Assembly (NCBI GenBank): GCA_947359465.1
Contig: OX375878.1
Coordinates: 91,362,377-91,426,376 of the forward strand
Direction: 5' to 3'
Origin: Metellina segmentata
Lineage: Eukaryota; Arthropoda; Arachnida; Araneae; Tetragnathidae
DNA: 64,000 nucleotides
Under the pieces are notes generated by a model that saw only the letters and a program-made list of their open reading frames with translations, made no database searches and was not told the origin of the DNA. The number at the start of each line of letters is the position of its first letter. Positions within the stretch are counted from its first letter, which is position 1. Position numbers and translations under genes: made by a program. This document shows, one piece after another, positions 23,168-34,741 of this stretch.

Positions 23168-24311
23168 TCTATATCTATAAAATTCAAATACCACTCACTG
23201 ACTGACTGACTCATCACTGTATCTCAAGAACTAAAAGTCCTAGGAAGCTGAAATTTTGCAGGGTGTTTCTTCTTATACAGTAGGGGTGCACTAAGAAAGG
23301 ATTTTGAAAAATTCGAATCCTAAGCGGCCTAAAATTGACCTAAAAGCAATTTGAAAACGCCATAGAAATAACATTGAGTGTAAAACGATTGCTATACGCA
23401 TCTCAGATTGCTTTACCAGTGTTGATCAAAAACAATTTTCTTAAAACAAATTAAATTATAATGTTCATGTTTGAACTGAATTTTTACGTCTTCCCATGAT
23501 GAAAATAATATTTATAAATATTTGATTGATGAAGAAAGAATATTTAGAACATTTAATTTCATATTTACTTAAATTTTATAATGGAGAACGAAAAGCCCAA
23601 ACGATAAACTCATTGTTCATAAAAGCGTAATTTTGCTACTCGGTATCTGGAAACCTCAGAATTAATGTTTAATTTTTTAATTTGATTTATAATTCTTTTT
23701 GGGGGTATTTGAATTGAAAACGAGATGGTTGCGATCATATTTGAGGATTCCCAAGTATTATAAATATGTGTTATTTTTAGCTTATAAATCATTGTCTTCA
23801 TCAATATTGTTCAAGTTTTTTGTCGAATTGTTTTACTTCAGAATATATTCAGAGGAAGTCGAAATACAACACGCTAGAACAGATATTTTTTCAAAATTCT
23901 GCCTTTTTTTAAGGATTGGAATTTTGTTTCTGTTTGCATTATGTGTTCCGGTATATTACCTAAATGAAAACATATTCATAGGAAAAGTAAGTGCAAGACT
24001 ATCCACCGAAAATTCGCCAGTTTTAATGAAATGGAATGCACGGAAATATTCGTAGTCACTCGAAAACTTAAAATCAACTTCAACAGAAGTGTGACGAATA
24101 TGAAATGGATTATATGGTTGTATGCAACATATATGCATATTTGCGTCCGAAGTAAATTGTAGAAGCAATGGAGAAGTTAAATTGGTATTAAATTTTTTTT
24201 TCCCCGTACATTCAAATGATGATAAGATTCTTTTATGAAAAAGGATTGAAGATGACTTTTCAATCAACATATTATTAATTCAACCCGAGCAAAGCCGGGT
24301 CTTTCTGCTAG
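23168..24311 (+). mobile_element. nonautonomous Helitron, 1144 bp, both ends visible
   Basis: The 5' end is TCTATATCTATAAAATTCAA after host A (23167). It is followed by a CTGA-rich stretch and TCTCAAGAACTAAAAGTCC. The 3' end is a hairpin (ACCCGAGC-AAA-GCCGGGT with one bulged A, 24283-24300) then CTTTCTGCTAG and host T (24312). These are standard Helitron ends. A 118-codon open frame at 23699-24052 shows no motif and is probably incidental. The 3' block with GCGTCCGAAGTAAATTGT (about 24142) is shared with the 16689-18129 Helitron. Confidence 0.88.
24283..24300 (+). terminator. Helitron 3' terminal hairpin
   Basis: A GC-rich stem in AT-rich surroundings, seven base pairs with one bulged A and an AAA loop, 7 bp before the CTAG end. 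In Helitrons such a hairpin marks the end of rolling-circle transfer. Confidence 0.8.
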
Positions 24312-24409
24312 TAATACATAAATGAATGATATCACGTTCAAAAATTTTCATGGATCTTTCGCTGACGTCATCGGGTGATGCAATGGCAGCGCAAAACTTA
24401 GTTCACGAA

Positions 24410-25580
24410 AATACGCACCCACTCACATAAATTTAGTCTAGCTCAGGCCACCTTTGTGTGATCACGATGTTTGAGGTTTCATTTGTTTAGTCTCTTTGAG
24501 CTTTATAAATAACTAGCCACTGCGTGTCTAGCCCGGCGTTGCCCGTGCCAGTTACTTTTGTGGGGTTATTTATACTTTTTGAGTCTGGAAAAAAAAAACG
24601 AAAATCAAATGGAAGTTCATAGCTTATTGGATACCAGCCATAACGGAGTTGCACGTGGTCTTGGTTTGCTTCGCAAACCAAACGGGTGTTACTCGTGACA
24701 GTTTTTTTCGTGGGAGTCACATCGCCCGTGGCAATCTCTTGCAAAAATGTAAAAGATTTTCAATTTAAAAATTTTATTTATTTAAAGAAAACTATATTTT
24801 TAAGTATCGATTTAATGTGAAATAAATTTTCCGCAGATTTTAAATCCGTTGAAATTTTAACTCTAACTTTAATTGTCTATGAGATAGAATAAGGAACTAA
24901 ATATAACCCCAGTAAAAAAAAAAAATTATTTTCATCGTCTGCTGGAAAATCCCTCTTAAGCGCAAAATGAAAACGGAAATGAAAAAAATTAATTTAGAAT
25001 CCGTGATCTTCTATGCTGTTGCATGCAATTATCATTAAATTTCAAATTGAACTCATTTAAAAATGTTCTAGATTGAATTTTAAAATTCGCCGCAAAAAAT
25101 TCGGACTACCTGTGTGCCAAATCCCATTACTGTAAGTGCTATAGATTCGTCAGGACTGCGGACAGAAACCAAACAAACAGACAAACACTTCCTTTTAAAA
25201 TATTAGAGATAATCGAAGTAAAACTTTAAATATTTAATACTTGTTTAGATATCGGACTTCGAAGCTTGTAAATTTCACAAATCTTCTAAATGTCCATATA
25301 TATGCATAATAAAAACACGAAAAATTATAAAAACGTCAACAGGAAGAAAGATTGATAGATGGGGAATCAAAAAAGTTCCAAACATCCGATGCTGAGCGTC
25401 AACGGAACTCAAAATTAAGAAAGACCCAAACTCCAAATTTCGAAAAAAAATTTCAAAAAGTGGTTTTTGGTTTATTGGATAAAACGATGCATCAGATATT
25501 CAAGAACAAATGGACAAAATTTCAGAGTCGAAGGAAATTGCTAACCAAATGGGAGTTCTTTTTAGGACCAGCTGCTTTTT
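24410..25580 (+). repeat. dispersed repeat R, copy 1 (interrupted by a Helitron)
   Basis: The outer parts (24430-24512 and 25210-25420) align by eye with 26725-27010. Shared landmarks are GTTTGAGG(T)TTCATTTGTTT, CTTTATAAATAA, AATATTTAATAC, ATGCATAATAA-type, CAACAGGAAGA and GATGGGGAATC. The copy is split by the Helitron at 24513-25209. The repeat may be the 5' part of a larger mobile element: copy 2 opens a frame MSKYVHNKHQKNYRKRQQEE, rich in charged residues, but it is not identified. Confidence 0.75.
24513..25209 (-). mobile_element. nonautonomous Helitron, 697 bp, both ends visible
   Basis: On the minus strand it starts TCTCTAATATTTTAAAAGG after host A (25210) and ends ...CACGCAGTGGCTAG before host T (24512). 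A GC hairpin region (GGGCAACGCCGGGC) lies just inside the 3' end. An internal inverted repeat TTGGTTTGC/GCAAACCAA is at 24661-24681. The insertion point is independently confirmed by the empty site in repeat R copy 2 (26806-26830). Much of the body is shared with 60894-62100. Confidence 0.9.
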
Positions 25581-26720
25581 AACTTTCATTTGACCTTCCA
25601 ACTGCATAATCGACTGCCAACCATTGGCTTCGATTTCCATCAAAACCTCCATTTATGCAACATTATATCATAGTGTATCTAACTATGATTATTCCAAACA
25701 TTTTAAATACCCTTAAAGTGTAGACTTCTGATTTTGTCTACAATCGGCGAAAGCTTAATGACAAAATCCAAGTCCTCATGTAAAACATGTGGTGACGCCA
25801 TTGAAGGAAACACATTGACAAAATAGCGCTAAATTTCGTCGCATGCGTATCACTACAAAAAAGGCTCGTTTAAGGAAAAAAATAGCTGTAGAAAAAAGAA
25901 GGTGTGGTTTATACAGTGGTGGTTAATTTAAAATAGTACTGATCCAATAAAATATTTTTTTTTCCGTTCATTAAGCAAGAAATGTGTAATTTTTCAGTGA
26001 ATTATCACAAATCACTCAGTTGTAATCAGAGATAAAACTGGCTTTATAAAAATACATACGAGTTTACGGTAAAAACTCTTGTTTTGATAAAAGTCTTAAT
26101 GTAATAGAAATTACTAAAAAAAATAGTACTTGCAAAAAGTAAGTTGTTTTCGTTAACTTCTGTTGTATTTTATACTTAAAATGCTATTATCTCAAAATCA
26201 GTTTTTTTGCAATTTTGCCTAAGTTCAAAGTAGTGCACTTAGAGTTAAACTGTTTACATTTTTTAGGTCTTGAATAACTGTTTAACAGACACAGGGAGCG
26301 CTATTATTTTTTTATAAATGGTTCAAAAAAATTTATAAAAATTAATAAACATAAAAAATTGGAAATTTTTACAGAAATTTAACGTGTAATGAGTAAAGCA
26401 TTTTTTTTATGAAAACTCGTAAATAAATTTTAGAAAAACTCTCCCTATGTCTTTTGCATACTATAACGATATTGTAGAAATTTATTTCATACAAAAATAT
26501 TGAAAATTGACAGAGGAGTAGAATTTATAAAAAGTGTGTATTTCGGCTTAAAAACATATTAAATTCGTAATATAAAATATAATTGAGGATAAAAACCAAA
26601 TTTTTTTTATTGATTATTGATTTAAAATATGTGTTTAATTATCATAAAAAAATTGGTTACGTAAAGTGAATAATGAGAATTTTGGGTTTTTCCTTCCGGT
26701 TCTCCCTTAAGACGAGCCAC
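25581..26720. other. intergenic, very AT-rich
   Basis: No supported gene or element. Confidence 0.4.
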
Positions 26721-26724
26721 GCCA

Positions 26725-27070
26725 CTCAAAAAATATAGTCTAGCACCGGCATCCTTTGGGCTAGAACGACGTTTGAGGTGTCATTTGTTTCTTATCTTTG
26801 CGCTTTATAAATAATAATAGAAAAACCCAAATATTTAATACGTGTTTTGATATCGAAAATCGAAACAATTTTCAAAATGTCCAAATATGTGCATAATAAG
26901 CACCAGAAGAATTATAGAAAACGGCAACAGGAAGAGAGATAGAGAGATGGGGAATCCAAGAAGATGCGGACATCTGATGCTGAGTGTCAACGGGCTGGGA
27001 AGGTTCTCTTGATAGTATAGGTGTCGCACCTCAAGGTGAACAAATGTCTGATACGAGTGCGCCAAGTACC
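26725..27070 (+). repeat. dispersed repeat R, copy 2 (uninterrupted)
   Basis: Homologous to the flanks of the Helitron at 24513-25209. Here TTTATAAATAATAAT at about 26806-26820 is continuous, which is the pre-insertion state. Confidence 0.8.
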
Positions 27071-27700
27071 TCCACCACTCAGTTAGACGTAAATAGCATA
27101 TCTGGTGACAAACGTTTTATAATCGAATAATGGAGTTCATCCCATAGAGGTCGGTAATGAGACACAATCTTCAAAATCAACAACGAATGCAGAAATTGTG
27201 ATATATGTACGGAGCAATGAACATTTAATATGTAAAATTAAAACAGTCTAGTACTAATTTCTTTCACTCTCATTCACTTTATGGCCTCACTGGCGTATGA
27301 GAACTACGCCTTATACCTAGCGACCATGTCACAACACAGGCCCGTCCGTTCTTTTTAATCCGATTTGAATTTTGTAAAAAAAGCGGGTTTAATAATTTGG
27401 TAAGGGAATGTAGACATATTATTAAAATTGTTCTACATTGAATTACTTTAAAATATACCAGCAAGGAATTTAATTATTTTTTAATGTCTTTAGTTTGGCA
27501 TCAGGATCTGGAAAATAAAAATCAATGCAACAAAGAAAACGCTAGAAAGTGAGGAAATAAATTTATCCTGCACCGATTCGCCTTTCAAGTAAATGTATTG
27601 CAACTGAAGTGGAAGGTAAGAACCTAATTATGGTAAAACGACTGAAATATGAACTTTTTGCCGCGTACTGGATCGTGACGAGAATTAATCGCAGTAAGAA
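27071..27700. other. intergenic, nothing recognised
   Basis: No supported feature. Confidence 0.4.
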
Positions 27701-27702
27701 GT

Positions 27703-27760
27703 ATGTTGCTCTAGTACGACGTTAATTAAAAATTACCATTACCAATTACCCAGTAAGAAA
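27703..27760 (+). mobile_element. SINE family 1 tail fragment
   Basis: GTTGCTCTAGTACGACGTTA followed by a short ATTACC tail, cf. 62800-62850. Confidence 0.75.
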
Positions 27761-27957
27761 TACACGAAATTGTTTTACATTTTTTTTTATCAATTTTATT
27801 CTATTTTGATTTACGAAATGTGCACATCAATGCTTATATCCATTGCAATAAGACGCGAAAAGTGAGTAACGACACCGCCATCAACTGTAGACTCGTCGAA
27901 ATTTCAGCGCAGCACAGGTTTTCTACTCAAAAATAGTTCATTTACACTCCTAGTGGT

Positions 27958-28089
27958 TCTCGACGAGGTATCTTGGCTTTAGAAAAACTGATCATATCTC
28001 GCAGAACGAGATATGTCTTTCGAATAAAAAAAACTGACCATGTCCTGGTTTAGTCATTATCAAACACTCGGCAATATCTTGACGGCGAA
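27958..28089. repeat. repeat with GAGATATCTCGT palindromes (left part)
   Basis: Contains CGAGATATG/CTCGACGAGG-type motifs. Together with 28388-28500 it resembles 38670-38790 (shared ATCTCGTC.AAACCACT.GGA.GGTTAA). The SINE at 28090 lies in the middle. Identity unknown. Confidence 0.4.
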
Positions 28090-28387
28090 AGGGGCTACGG
28101 TAGCCAGGTTGGAAGAAATACGGATTAACAATCAGAGGATTGCGAGTTCGAAACTTAATCCAACTGAAGACCCTGTACATGAAACCTGTCGTGGCCTCAA
28201 AAGTCCACATTGTCGTGGTGTGGAAGTTTGGAGAAGGAGTTGCCAGCTCTGGTGTTGACCTCGTCATCCGACTGTGATTCGAAATTACGAGGGGTTGTCT
28301 TCTGATTCCCTTTGGGATTGGACCCAGACCGTCACCAATTACCCGTTTTGTTGCTCCAGTGCGACGTTAAATCAACTACCCTACCCT
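28090..28387 (+). mobile_element. SINE family 1, near full length
   Basis: tRNA-like head (GGTAGCCAGGTTGG; B-box-like GCGAGTTCGAAAC), body (CGTGGTGTGGAAGTTTGGAG) and tail TTGCTCCAGTGCGACGTTAA. Confidence 0.85.
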
Positions 28388-29430
28388 TGATGATATATCG
28401 TTAGCAAAGGTGGTTGGACCTTAATGAACGAGATATCTCGTCGAAACCACTTGGAAGGTTAACTGAATTCTCAGTTTTCGTTCGGCCACTTTCATGTCCC
28501 CGAAATTTAACCTGAAAGCATGAGCTGGGACTGAATCTATAAACTTTATTGCGATAAGGACACGACATTTTCTGTTGCTTTATCTCTCCACCCCTAATGC
28601 CTCTGAAATCGTGCTTTGCTACTAGTTGACCCACAGTGGTCCCCATTCCACATCATCTCATAGAGGCAGTTCCATTCAGGTCATTGGCTCTCGAAGTTGT
28701 CATATAACAGGTGCCGAGCACATTCCTCCCTCCATAAAGAAGAGTCCGTCTACCTTGCTCCGAGTAAATAAACCTGGAATAACATTCTCCACCAGATCAT
28801 TTGCAACATATCATTCCCTAATACAGCAATCCAAACGCTTTCTCTGGGAAGTCCGACAGTCAATCGCATTAACTTGTACAAGAACATACATTTCTTTCTT
28901 CCTTGCCTTCAGTCTCTCCCTCTATGGCTATTAGGGCATCAATAACAACCGGCCCTTTTCTCTCTCCCCTCTTCCACAATATCCCCTTAAGGAAACAACA
29001 TGCTCTGGATATTATCCCAAAAGTTATGAAAAAGGTCTTCCGATACTGACTTATGCCCCTGCCGGGGTAGGGAAAGGGGGCGGATTGGGGTGGTAAGAAA
29101 AGCCCTCGCTCAGCATTTCTGAAGAAAAGAATGCCGCGTGTAATATATTATGACTCTCCATGTAGGAAGCGATTAGTTAAGTCCAATAACGGCGTAACTA
29201 TGTTACCGCCAGCTTGCTGCTAGTGCGCCCGTATTACATGAAATCCAGAGGGGGCGAGTCCCAAACTGATATTCGTCTCGTCGAACATTAATAAATGACC
29301 CCCTATCGAGTGGATTCGAAGAATTGAACGCTGTAACCAATTCTACGATGTATGGATGGTTGTTAATGTTGGCAAAACACGATTACACAATTTCTGAGAT
29401 TCGGATCGGACAAGTACTGCGGCCAGTCAG
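28388..29430. other. intergenic, moderate GC, no gene assigned
   Basis: Several 80-100 codon open frames occur here because GC content is higher, but none has a motif, splice context or signal I can support. Confidence 0.35.
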
Positions 29431-29575
29431 ATTGATTGGTTGGGTTTGATGTCGCAAAGGCCATGCTTGGCCTAGCTTCGACAAACAATGTCCAGTAAAT
29501 TTATATACACTCAAGGAAACATTTACTGGCACAGAAGACAGAAATACAGCCATGGTAGAATCTACGACCAATCAG
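29431..29575 (-). mobile_element. SINE family 2, 3' part, minus strand
   Basis: Inverse of the family 2 end: GATTGGTTGGGTTTGATGTC, then GCAAAGGCCATGCTTGGCC at 29431-29475. The internal stretch to about 29575 resembles the region after the B box of the 33006 copy. Confidence 0.6.
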
Positions 29576-29706
29576 AGATGGATTCCTAAGAAGTGACACA
29601 TATTGGACTTGCTGATGGGTAGGGTGTTTGGTGCGGTTTGGAAGTCTGAAATAATGAGCCAAACTTTTGTCTTTACTCTCCTGACCATGGCATTGTAAAG
29701 TTGTTT

Positions 29707-29890
29707 TGCCTACAGCACAAGCAACCTGTGACTGTTATGATCGGAGCAGGTTCGATTCCTGTGTGTGCATGAATGGATTTCTTCTGAGTTGGTAAAGCTT
29801 TCCTTATGTCCATCACTTGACGTTGTATGTTAAGTGTTTGGCGCTACATCTCCGCCCTTCCGCCATAAATCTCGACCGATCAACCTGACT
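29707..29890 (+). mobile_element. SINE family 2, degraded
   Basis: B-box-like AGGTTCGATTCCTG at 29748 followed by a spacer parallel to the 33006 copy (TTTCTTCTGAGTTGGTAAAG) and an end resembling CGCCATAAATC...CCAACC at about 29870-29890. Confidence 0.6.
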
Positions 29891-31098
29891 ACTGGATTTC
29901 TATTTTTAAAATAAAAAATATTCCGAAAATTTTCTATTAGGGTGAAATTTGGAGTTAATGTCACATCAATATGTGTAATACATAAATTATGAAACCTTCG
30001 GGTTTATAAAGGATTGTAAGTAAATATTATCTATCTTGATTAACAAGTCGATCTTATACTCGTTAAACTTTCGTAAGCAAAAAATGACAGTAGATCGACA
30101 AACCAAAAAGTGCTTGTTAAACTTTACCAAAGAAGCAACAATATCAGATGGGGGTAGCGCGTCCTAAAGTTTCAAGCCCATTGGGTTAAATAATTTTCAA
30201 TAATTTTATAGATAAGTCGCTGTTTTCCCAAAAAATGGAAGCAATAAGTATTGATGCATTACAAATGAGAATCAAGTAAGTTGTTTCAATGCCGGGTCCC
30301 GTTAGATCCCAATATTCATTCATTCATTTCATTCGTTCATATTGAGTGGGGAGGTCAGGAAAGCCCTAGGTGCTGATTCCACTAGGGAATATTGCACCAA
30401 ACCCCATTGTTTTTCGACACTCCTGTCAAAGAAAGCCAGATTCCTTAAGAAAGGCCAAAAGGCTTTTGACAGTCCCAATATTCTTACTGTTATAGCTCCA
30501 TTCCTTCAAACATAAGAGATAAATATTACAAATATGTATCCCTTGTGTTTGGAGAAATGTTGTAATCAAATGTTTAGAGGAACTAAAAATGTTTGGAAGT
30601 ATGGTAACCAAATGTGTAAGGTGACTTGAACACATTCAGATTAGATCGTTTGACCCTTATGTCAGGAACGAGGTCCAAGTTCTATGGGCTCAAATATTTT
30701 CGGCCTAAATATTCCAGTTGTTGAGGCCTGGTTATCCTCCACTATAAGATCAATATTAATATCAATAATGTTATGTACCAATAATGTTAGTAATATGATC
30801 TGTAAAACAATAAAATTCCGAAAACACATTTTTGAAGAAGGATTTTACTTGGGTTTATTTCTAGTTGGCACCCACCACCGAATGTTAGTGCTGCACTTAT
30901 GGAATTTGGACGTTTCAATTTCTTTCCAAATGATCATTTGACCATTAATAATCTAAGAATGTATTGTATTCTCATTAATTGGATTGAGAAACCAAACTTT
31001 CATGGTCAAGGGTGTCTACCAAATAAGGTTGGATTTGGTATAATTGTTCTCCGCAAGGTTTCTGGGTAGCGCCATTTTAGTTTTAACCAATCCTATAC
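29891..31098. other. intergenic, nothing recognised
   Basis: No supported gene. Short open frames only. Confidence 0.4.
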
Positions 31099-31315
31099 TG
31101 GCCGCGACAACTCGGTTAGAAGAGTTACGGATTAGCAACCTCAGTGTTACAAGTGCGAAACTTGGTTCAATCAAAGACCGTCGTATACGTGGTCACAGAC
31201 TCAAATGTCCTCACGTTGAAGTGGTGTGCAGTGTTGACCCCGTCACCTGACCCTGATTCAAAAATATATCGAATTTTTCCCTTCATGTTGGATCCCGGAT
31301 CGTCGCCAAACCGTT
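31099..31315 (+). mobile_element. SINE family 1, head and body (split)
   Basis: tRNA-like head and body of family 1 (CTCACGTTGAAGTGGTGTG, GGATCCCGGATCGTCGCC), stopping at CCGTT. Its tail resumes at 31800, so the SINE is split by the LINE fragment between. Confidence 0.8.
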
Positions 31316-31799
31316 ACACAGGCCGATCAACACATCTCTTCCCAGACGTCTCCACGGATACCCGCATCAAAGATAGACGTCTTTTATAGTTTGTAACGAA
31401 CCATGGCCCATTCCTCAGCTATGTCCACAGATTCGGGTTACCTCAAACCAACCAATGCTCTTGTGGAATAGAGGGAACTCCAATGCATCATGCCTTGGAA
31501 TGTACCCTCACAAGCTCACTTCACCTGCTTTGCCCACTACCAGGACTCACCCCAGGATGGCTAAAGCTAGCACTAAAGCATAGAAAGTGCAGAGAAAACA
31601 CTTGCAAAATCAATGATATTCTGACAATCCGCGGCATGGATTTTAGAGCAACGCCATAAACACAGTTCCCATATGACCATCAAGAAAACCTAGATTCCTA
31701 TTTGCAGAAACTCTGCAAATAAGAAACTAATAAACACCCAAGGGAGACTACTAAACCGGTAAATCCTCACAAGGATAGGTGCAGTGTCACCCTTGGCGG
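31316..31799 (+). mobile_element. LINE RNase H fragment splitting a SINE
   Basis: One frame from 31318 to the TAA at 31657-31659, with a single internal TAG at 31387, reads FPDVSTDTRIKDRRLL, stop, then NHGPFLSYVHRFGL, CSCGIEGTPMHHALEC and a C-terminal tail. The NHGPF..Y.HRF and C.CG....HH...EC pattern is the end of the RNase H / zinc-knuckle domain found at the C-terminus of Jockey/I-type non-LTR retrotransposon ORF2. About 140 bp of presumed 3' UTR follows. It is truncated at the 5' side and dead. Confidence 0.8.
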
Positions 31800-31846
31800 A
31801 ATGTGTTGCTCCAGTGTGACGTTAATTCCACTACCCTATCCTATAC
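31800..31846 (+). mobile_element. SINE family 1 tail (right part of split copy)
   Basis: TGTGTTGCTCCAGTGTGACG and a short pyrimidine-rich end. Joined to CCGTT at 31315 it rebuilds the family sequence CCGTTGTGTTGCTCC with no base lost. Confidence 0.75.
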
Positions 31847-33005
31847 GTTAAGCATTTCCCTGCAATATATTCAAAGCGTATAAATTATAATATTCATATT
31901 ATAGCATGAGAATTTGTCCAATTCCGTGTTTGCCCAACGAAATGTAATATCCCCTGTCAGCTAATTCTAATGATATATAGCATTTCATTCGCTGTTGCAT
32001 GTCAGATACTTGAATGACACGCAAGTCTACATCATAGCATTAAGTAAATTTCGCCTTCAGGGTATTACATTACAGCCAACAGAATTCCTAGAAGCAATCT
32101 CATCATGATCGGTATCACGGGCCAATCAAGTAGGTTACAGATTAACCTCTTGGCACAAGATTAAGCAAAGTCAATGGTCGAACATTACGATGCAATACTG
32201 CTTTGGTCAAAAATTTGACAGTCAGTCTCATTATACCTATCGGTTTTATCATAAGCTACCTTCTAGCGTAGGATTAAAAAGTCCGACGGAAAGTTTTTCG
32301 ATATATCTGGCTTAATTCCTTGAATCTATCGAATTTTAATCTGTTACTTGTTGGTATATTGGATAACATGAATTCCTGTGGGCATAAATTTAATGAAACT
32401 CCTAAATGAACTCTTGGATATTAGGTCCCTATTCATCTGAATTCGAAAAAATAATCTATTTAGTTTATGTTTCTATCAGTAATGTCACTGAAAAACTCTC
32501 CATCATCACAGGAGCCAGCTAGGACTGATTAATTTCCAAATTAATACCATTTTTGATTGTGCATGCATCCTTCTCGTAACTGTATGAAAAGGAAACTATG
32601 AAATAAAAATATTGTCCCCTCTAGACTGGTTCCTTATATTACAGCATTATCTTTCTTAATAGATATGAGCTTTAATGTGTTTAATATAACAGCTGGGGTC
32701 AATCTATTACTTCATTATTCGGTTAATTGGTTATCTTGTTGAAAAAACTTATTTTTGAGCTACTCACAAACTTCTAATTCGCAATTTATTTTATAAAAAT
32801 TATACCTAGTTTCGTATGGATGTAATCAGCCTTAAAAATTTTGATTTGAAATGTATTGAATGATTTGGAAATTTATCACATTATTATAATAATGAAAATA
32901 TGACGTTTCTTTTAAGATACCTGCTATAAAGTTCAATGGCATTTATTGTCTTTTTAGAGCTACGTCTTATTTTGGAAGCTCTATTAAGAATATAATCTTA
33001 ATGTG
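31847..33005. other. intergenic AT-rich DNA
   Basis: No supported gene or element. Confidence 0.4.
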
Positions 33006-33222
33006 AACATCAAGTGGCTCAGCGGGTTCACTCACTGTGCTAGCAATCAACGAGTTTGTAGGCTGTCCAGGCTCGATTCCTCTCTAGTGTATTTCTTTCT
33101 CCTATGTTTGTAAAATTTTCCTTGTGAGTTTATGTTTATTATAACCGTTTTCTTCTTTTGGGCTCAGCTTTGTCAAAAATATGGCCCTTGCGTCATAAAA
33201 ACCAAAATACAACCAACCGTGG
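33006..33222 (+). mobile_element. tRNA-derived SINE family 2, best copy
   Basis: About 215 bp. Head with A-box-like TGGCTCAGCGGG (33015) and B-box-like AGGCTCGATTCC (33068), then an unrelated body, then the conserved 3' block ATATGGCCCTTGCGTCATAA and an ACCAAcc-type end. It is unrelated in body and tail to family 1. Confidence 0.8.
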
Positions 33223-34577
33223 TTTAGTGCTGATCTACAGTTGATTTTCTCGTCTTAGAAAGCGATTCAAATACCCCATTTGAAAGCTTTTTGTTACATA
33301 TTTTTTTATGTTTTTTTTAATGTGTGTATTTTATATGTTGGTCATAAAGATAAATAATCGTCTTTACATTTATATATAATTGTGATAAAAAAAAGGGTTT
33401 ATACGTAGTTTGTATGTGTATGTATACATATTGTACATACGGATGACATTAAATAGAAATAAAAACATAATCCCAAAATGGAATTCAATTTTTGAACACA
33501 AGCGTACAAAACTCCAAAGCATTATCAATATGCATAAGGTTGTATCCCGTTTCAACCTATGTTCTCTCACGTTGCAACAAGGTTTCAATTTGTTTTCTGG
33601 TGTTATTTTGCTCAAACACCCATAAAAGAATTCCATCCCACTCAACCAAGACACAAAATTTGAGAACAATAACTTCAAATCATGGAATGGCGGAAGTTTA
33701 TTAGGTTCCAGAACGTTAGTTCAGCTCCAACACCCATCCAAATACATCAGGAGAATTTTCAATGGTCTCCTATAGGACAAAACCGGTATAGATATATCGA
33801 TGAAGCCCAGAAGCAGAAGGAAAAAGCTCCAAACGATTTTTAAGGTTGGGAATAACAGTTTTTCTCCCCAAGTGAAGTAATCAGTCAAGTAGCCAATAAA
33901 AACGTCCATCATCTCGAAACTAGTGTCAGCTGCTGAGACAACAGATTTTTATACAGAACCGCTCCTAGGAAAAGAAACGAAAAAATGCTATCAGGCGCGA
34001 ATCATAAAGATGTATTGTTCTGTTTTATTTTCATCTTGGTCTCTGCTGGGGGATTGTACAGTAACTTAATTTTAACGATCCCTGGTAAGGCTTCCTCGAA
34101 AATAAATTAATGTTGTTTGATGATGGCTTCTTCGTTTGTCTGGATGTGTTCTTCGTTTACTTAGGAAACTGGAGATGACTTTGCGATAATGGGAAATTAA
34201 GTCAGTTGAGTGCTGTGTCGTTTTTTCACGGCAAGACGAATTGCTTTTCACTTTAACATGCCATGCAAACCATTATAACTACATCTCTAGAGATCTATGA
34301 CTCCTAAAAACTCAATCGCTATGACTCTACTTTTTCAAGGCAAGTGTTCCAAATTTCCCTTATGTTAATAACACATTTAGAAATCCTTCTAAGTATCAAT
34401 CTCTTTCTAAATGTATTCTTAGAACAATATTCTCCTAATAGCCGTTGTATTCTAACATCAGCTATTTTCCAATGAACTTAAATGGAATTTTGAAATAATT
34501 TCAAAACGTACTTTCAAGTTTCCCGTAAACTGATTCATCATATCATGCTTAGAGGTTTAGACTTTCGTACCAGAGCT
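33223..34577. other. intergenic, nothing recognised
   Basis: Overlapping open frames on both strands at 33370-33700 show no motif and mirror each other, so I treat them as chance. Confidence 0.4.
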
Positions 34578-34628
34578 GACTTAGCTTGGCCATGTGTGGT
34601 CCTTGCACAAAATAAGCCAACCAACCAA
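34578..34628 (+). mobile_element. SINE family 2, 3' end fragment
   Basis: AGCTTGGCCATGTGTGGTCC then TTGCACAAAATAAGCCAACC, the family 2 terminal block. Confidence 0.65.
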
Positions 34629-34741
34629 ACAGAGCAGATTTAACCCTCGGAGGGGTTCACATGCATTATTACATCTTGCAACTTAGAGTATTCTCTGCAT
34701 GGTTTCTAACCATTTTTGTTCTTAATCAATCGAATCTTTAC

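Noticed and set aside
23699..24055. 118-codon open frame on the plus strand
   Set aside because: Lies within a nonautonomous Helitron, has no motif, and a counter-strand open frame of similar length overlaps it.
28626..28934. 102-codon open frame
   Set aside because: Moderate-GC stretch with Ser/Ile-rich translation, no domain, signal peptide or splice context.
33370..33704. Overlapping open frames on both strands
   Set aside because: Mirror-image frames in AT-rich DNA without motifs; likely chance.
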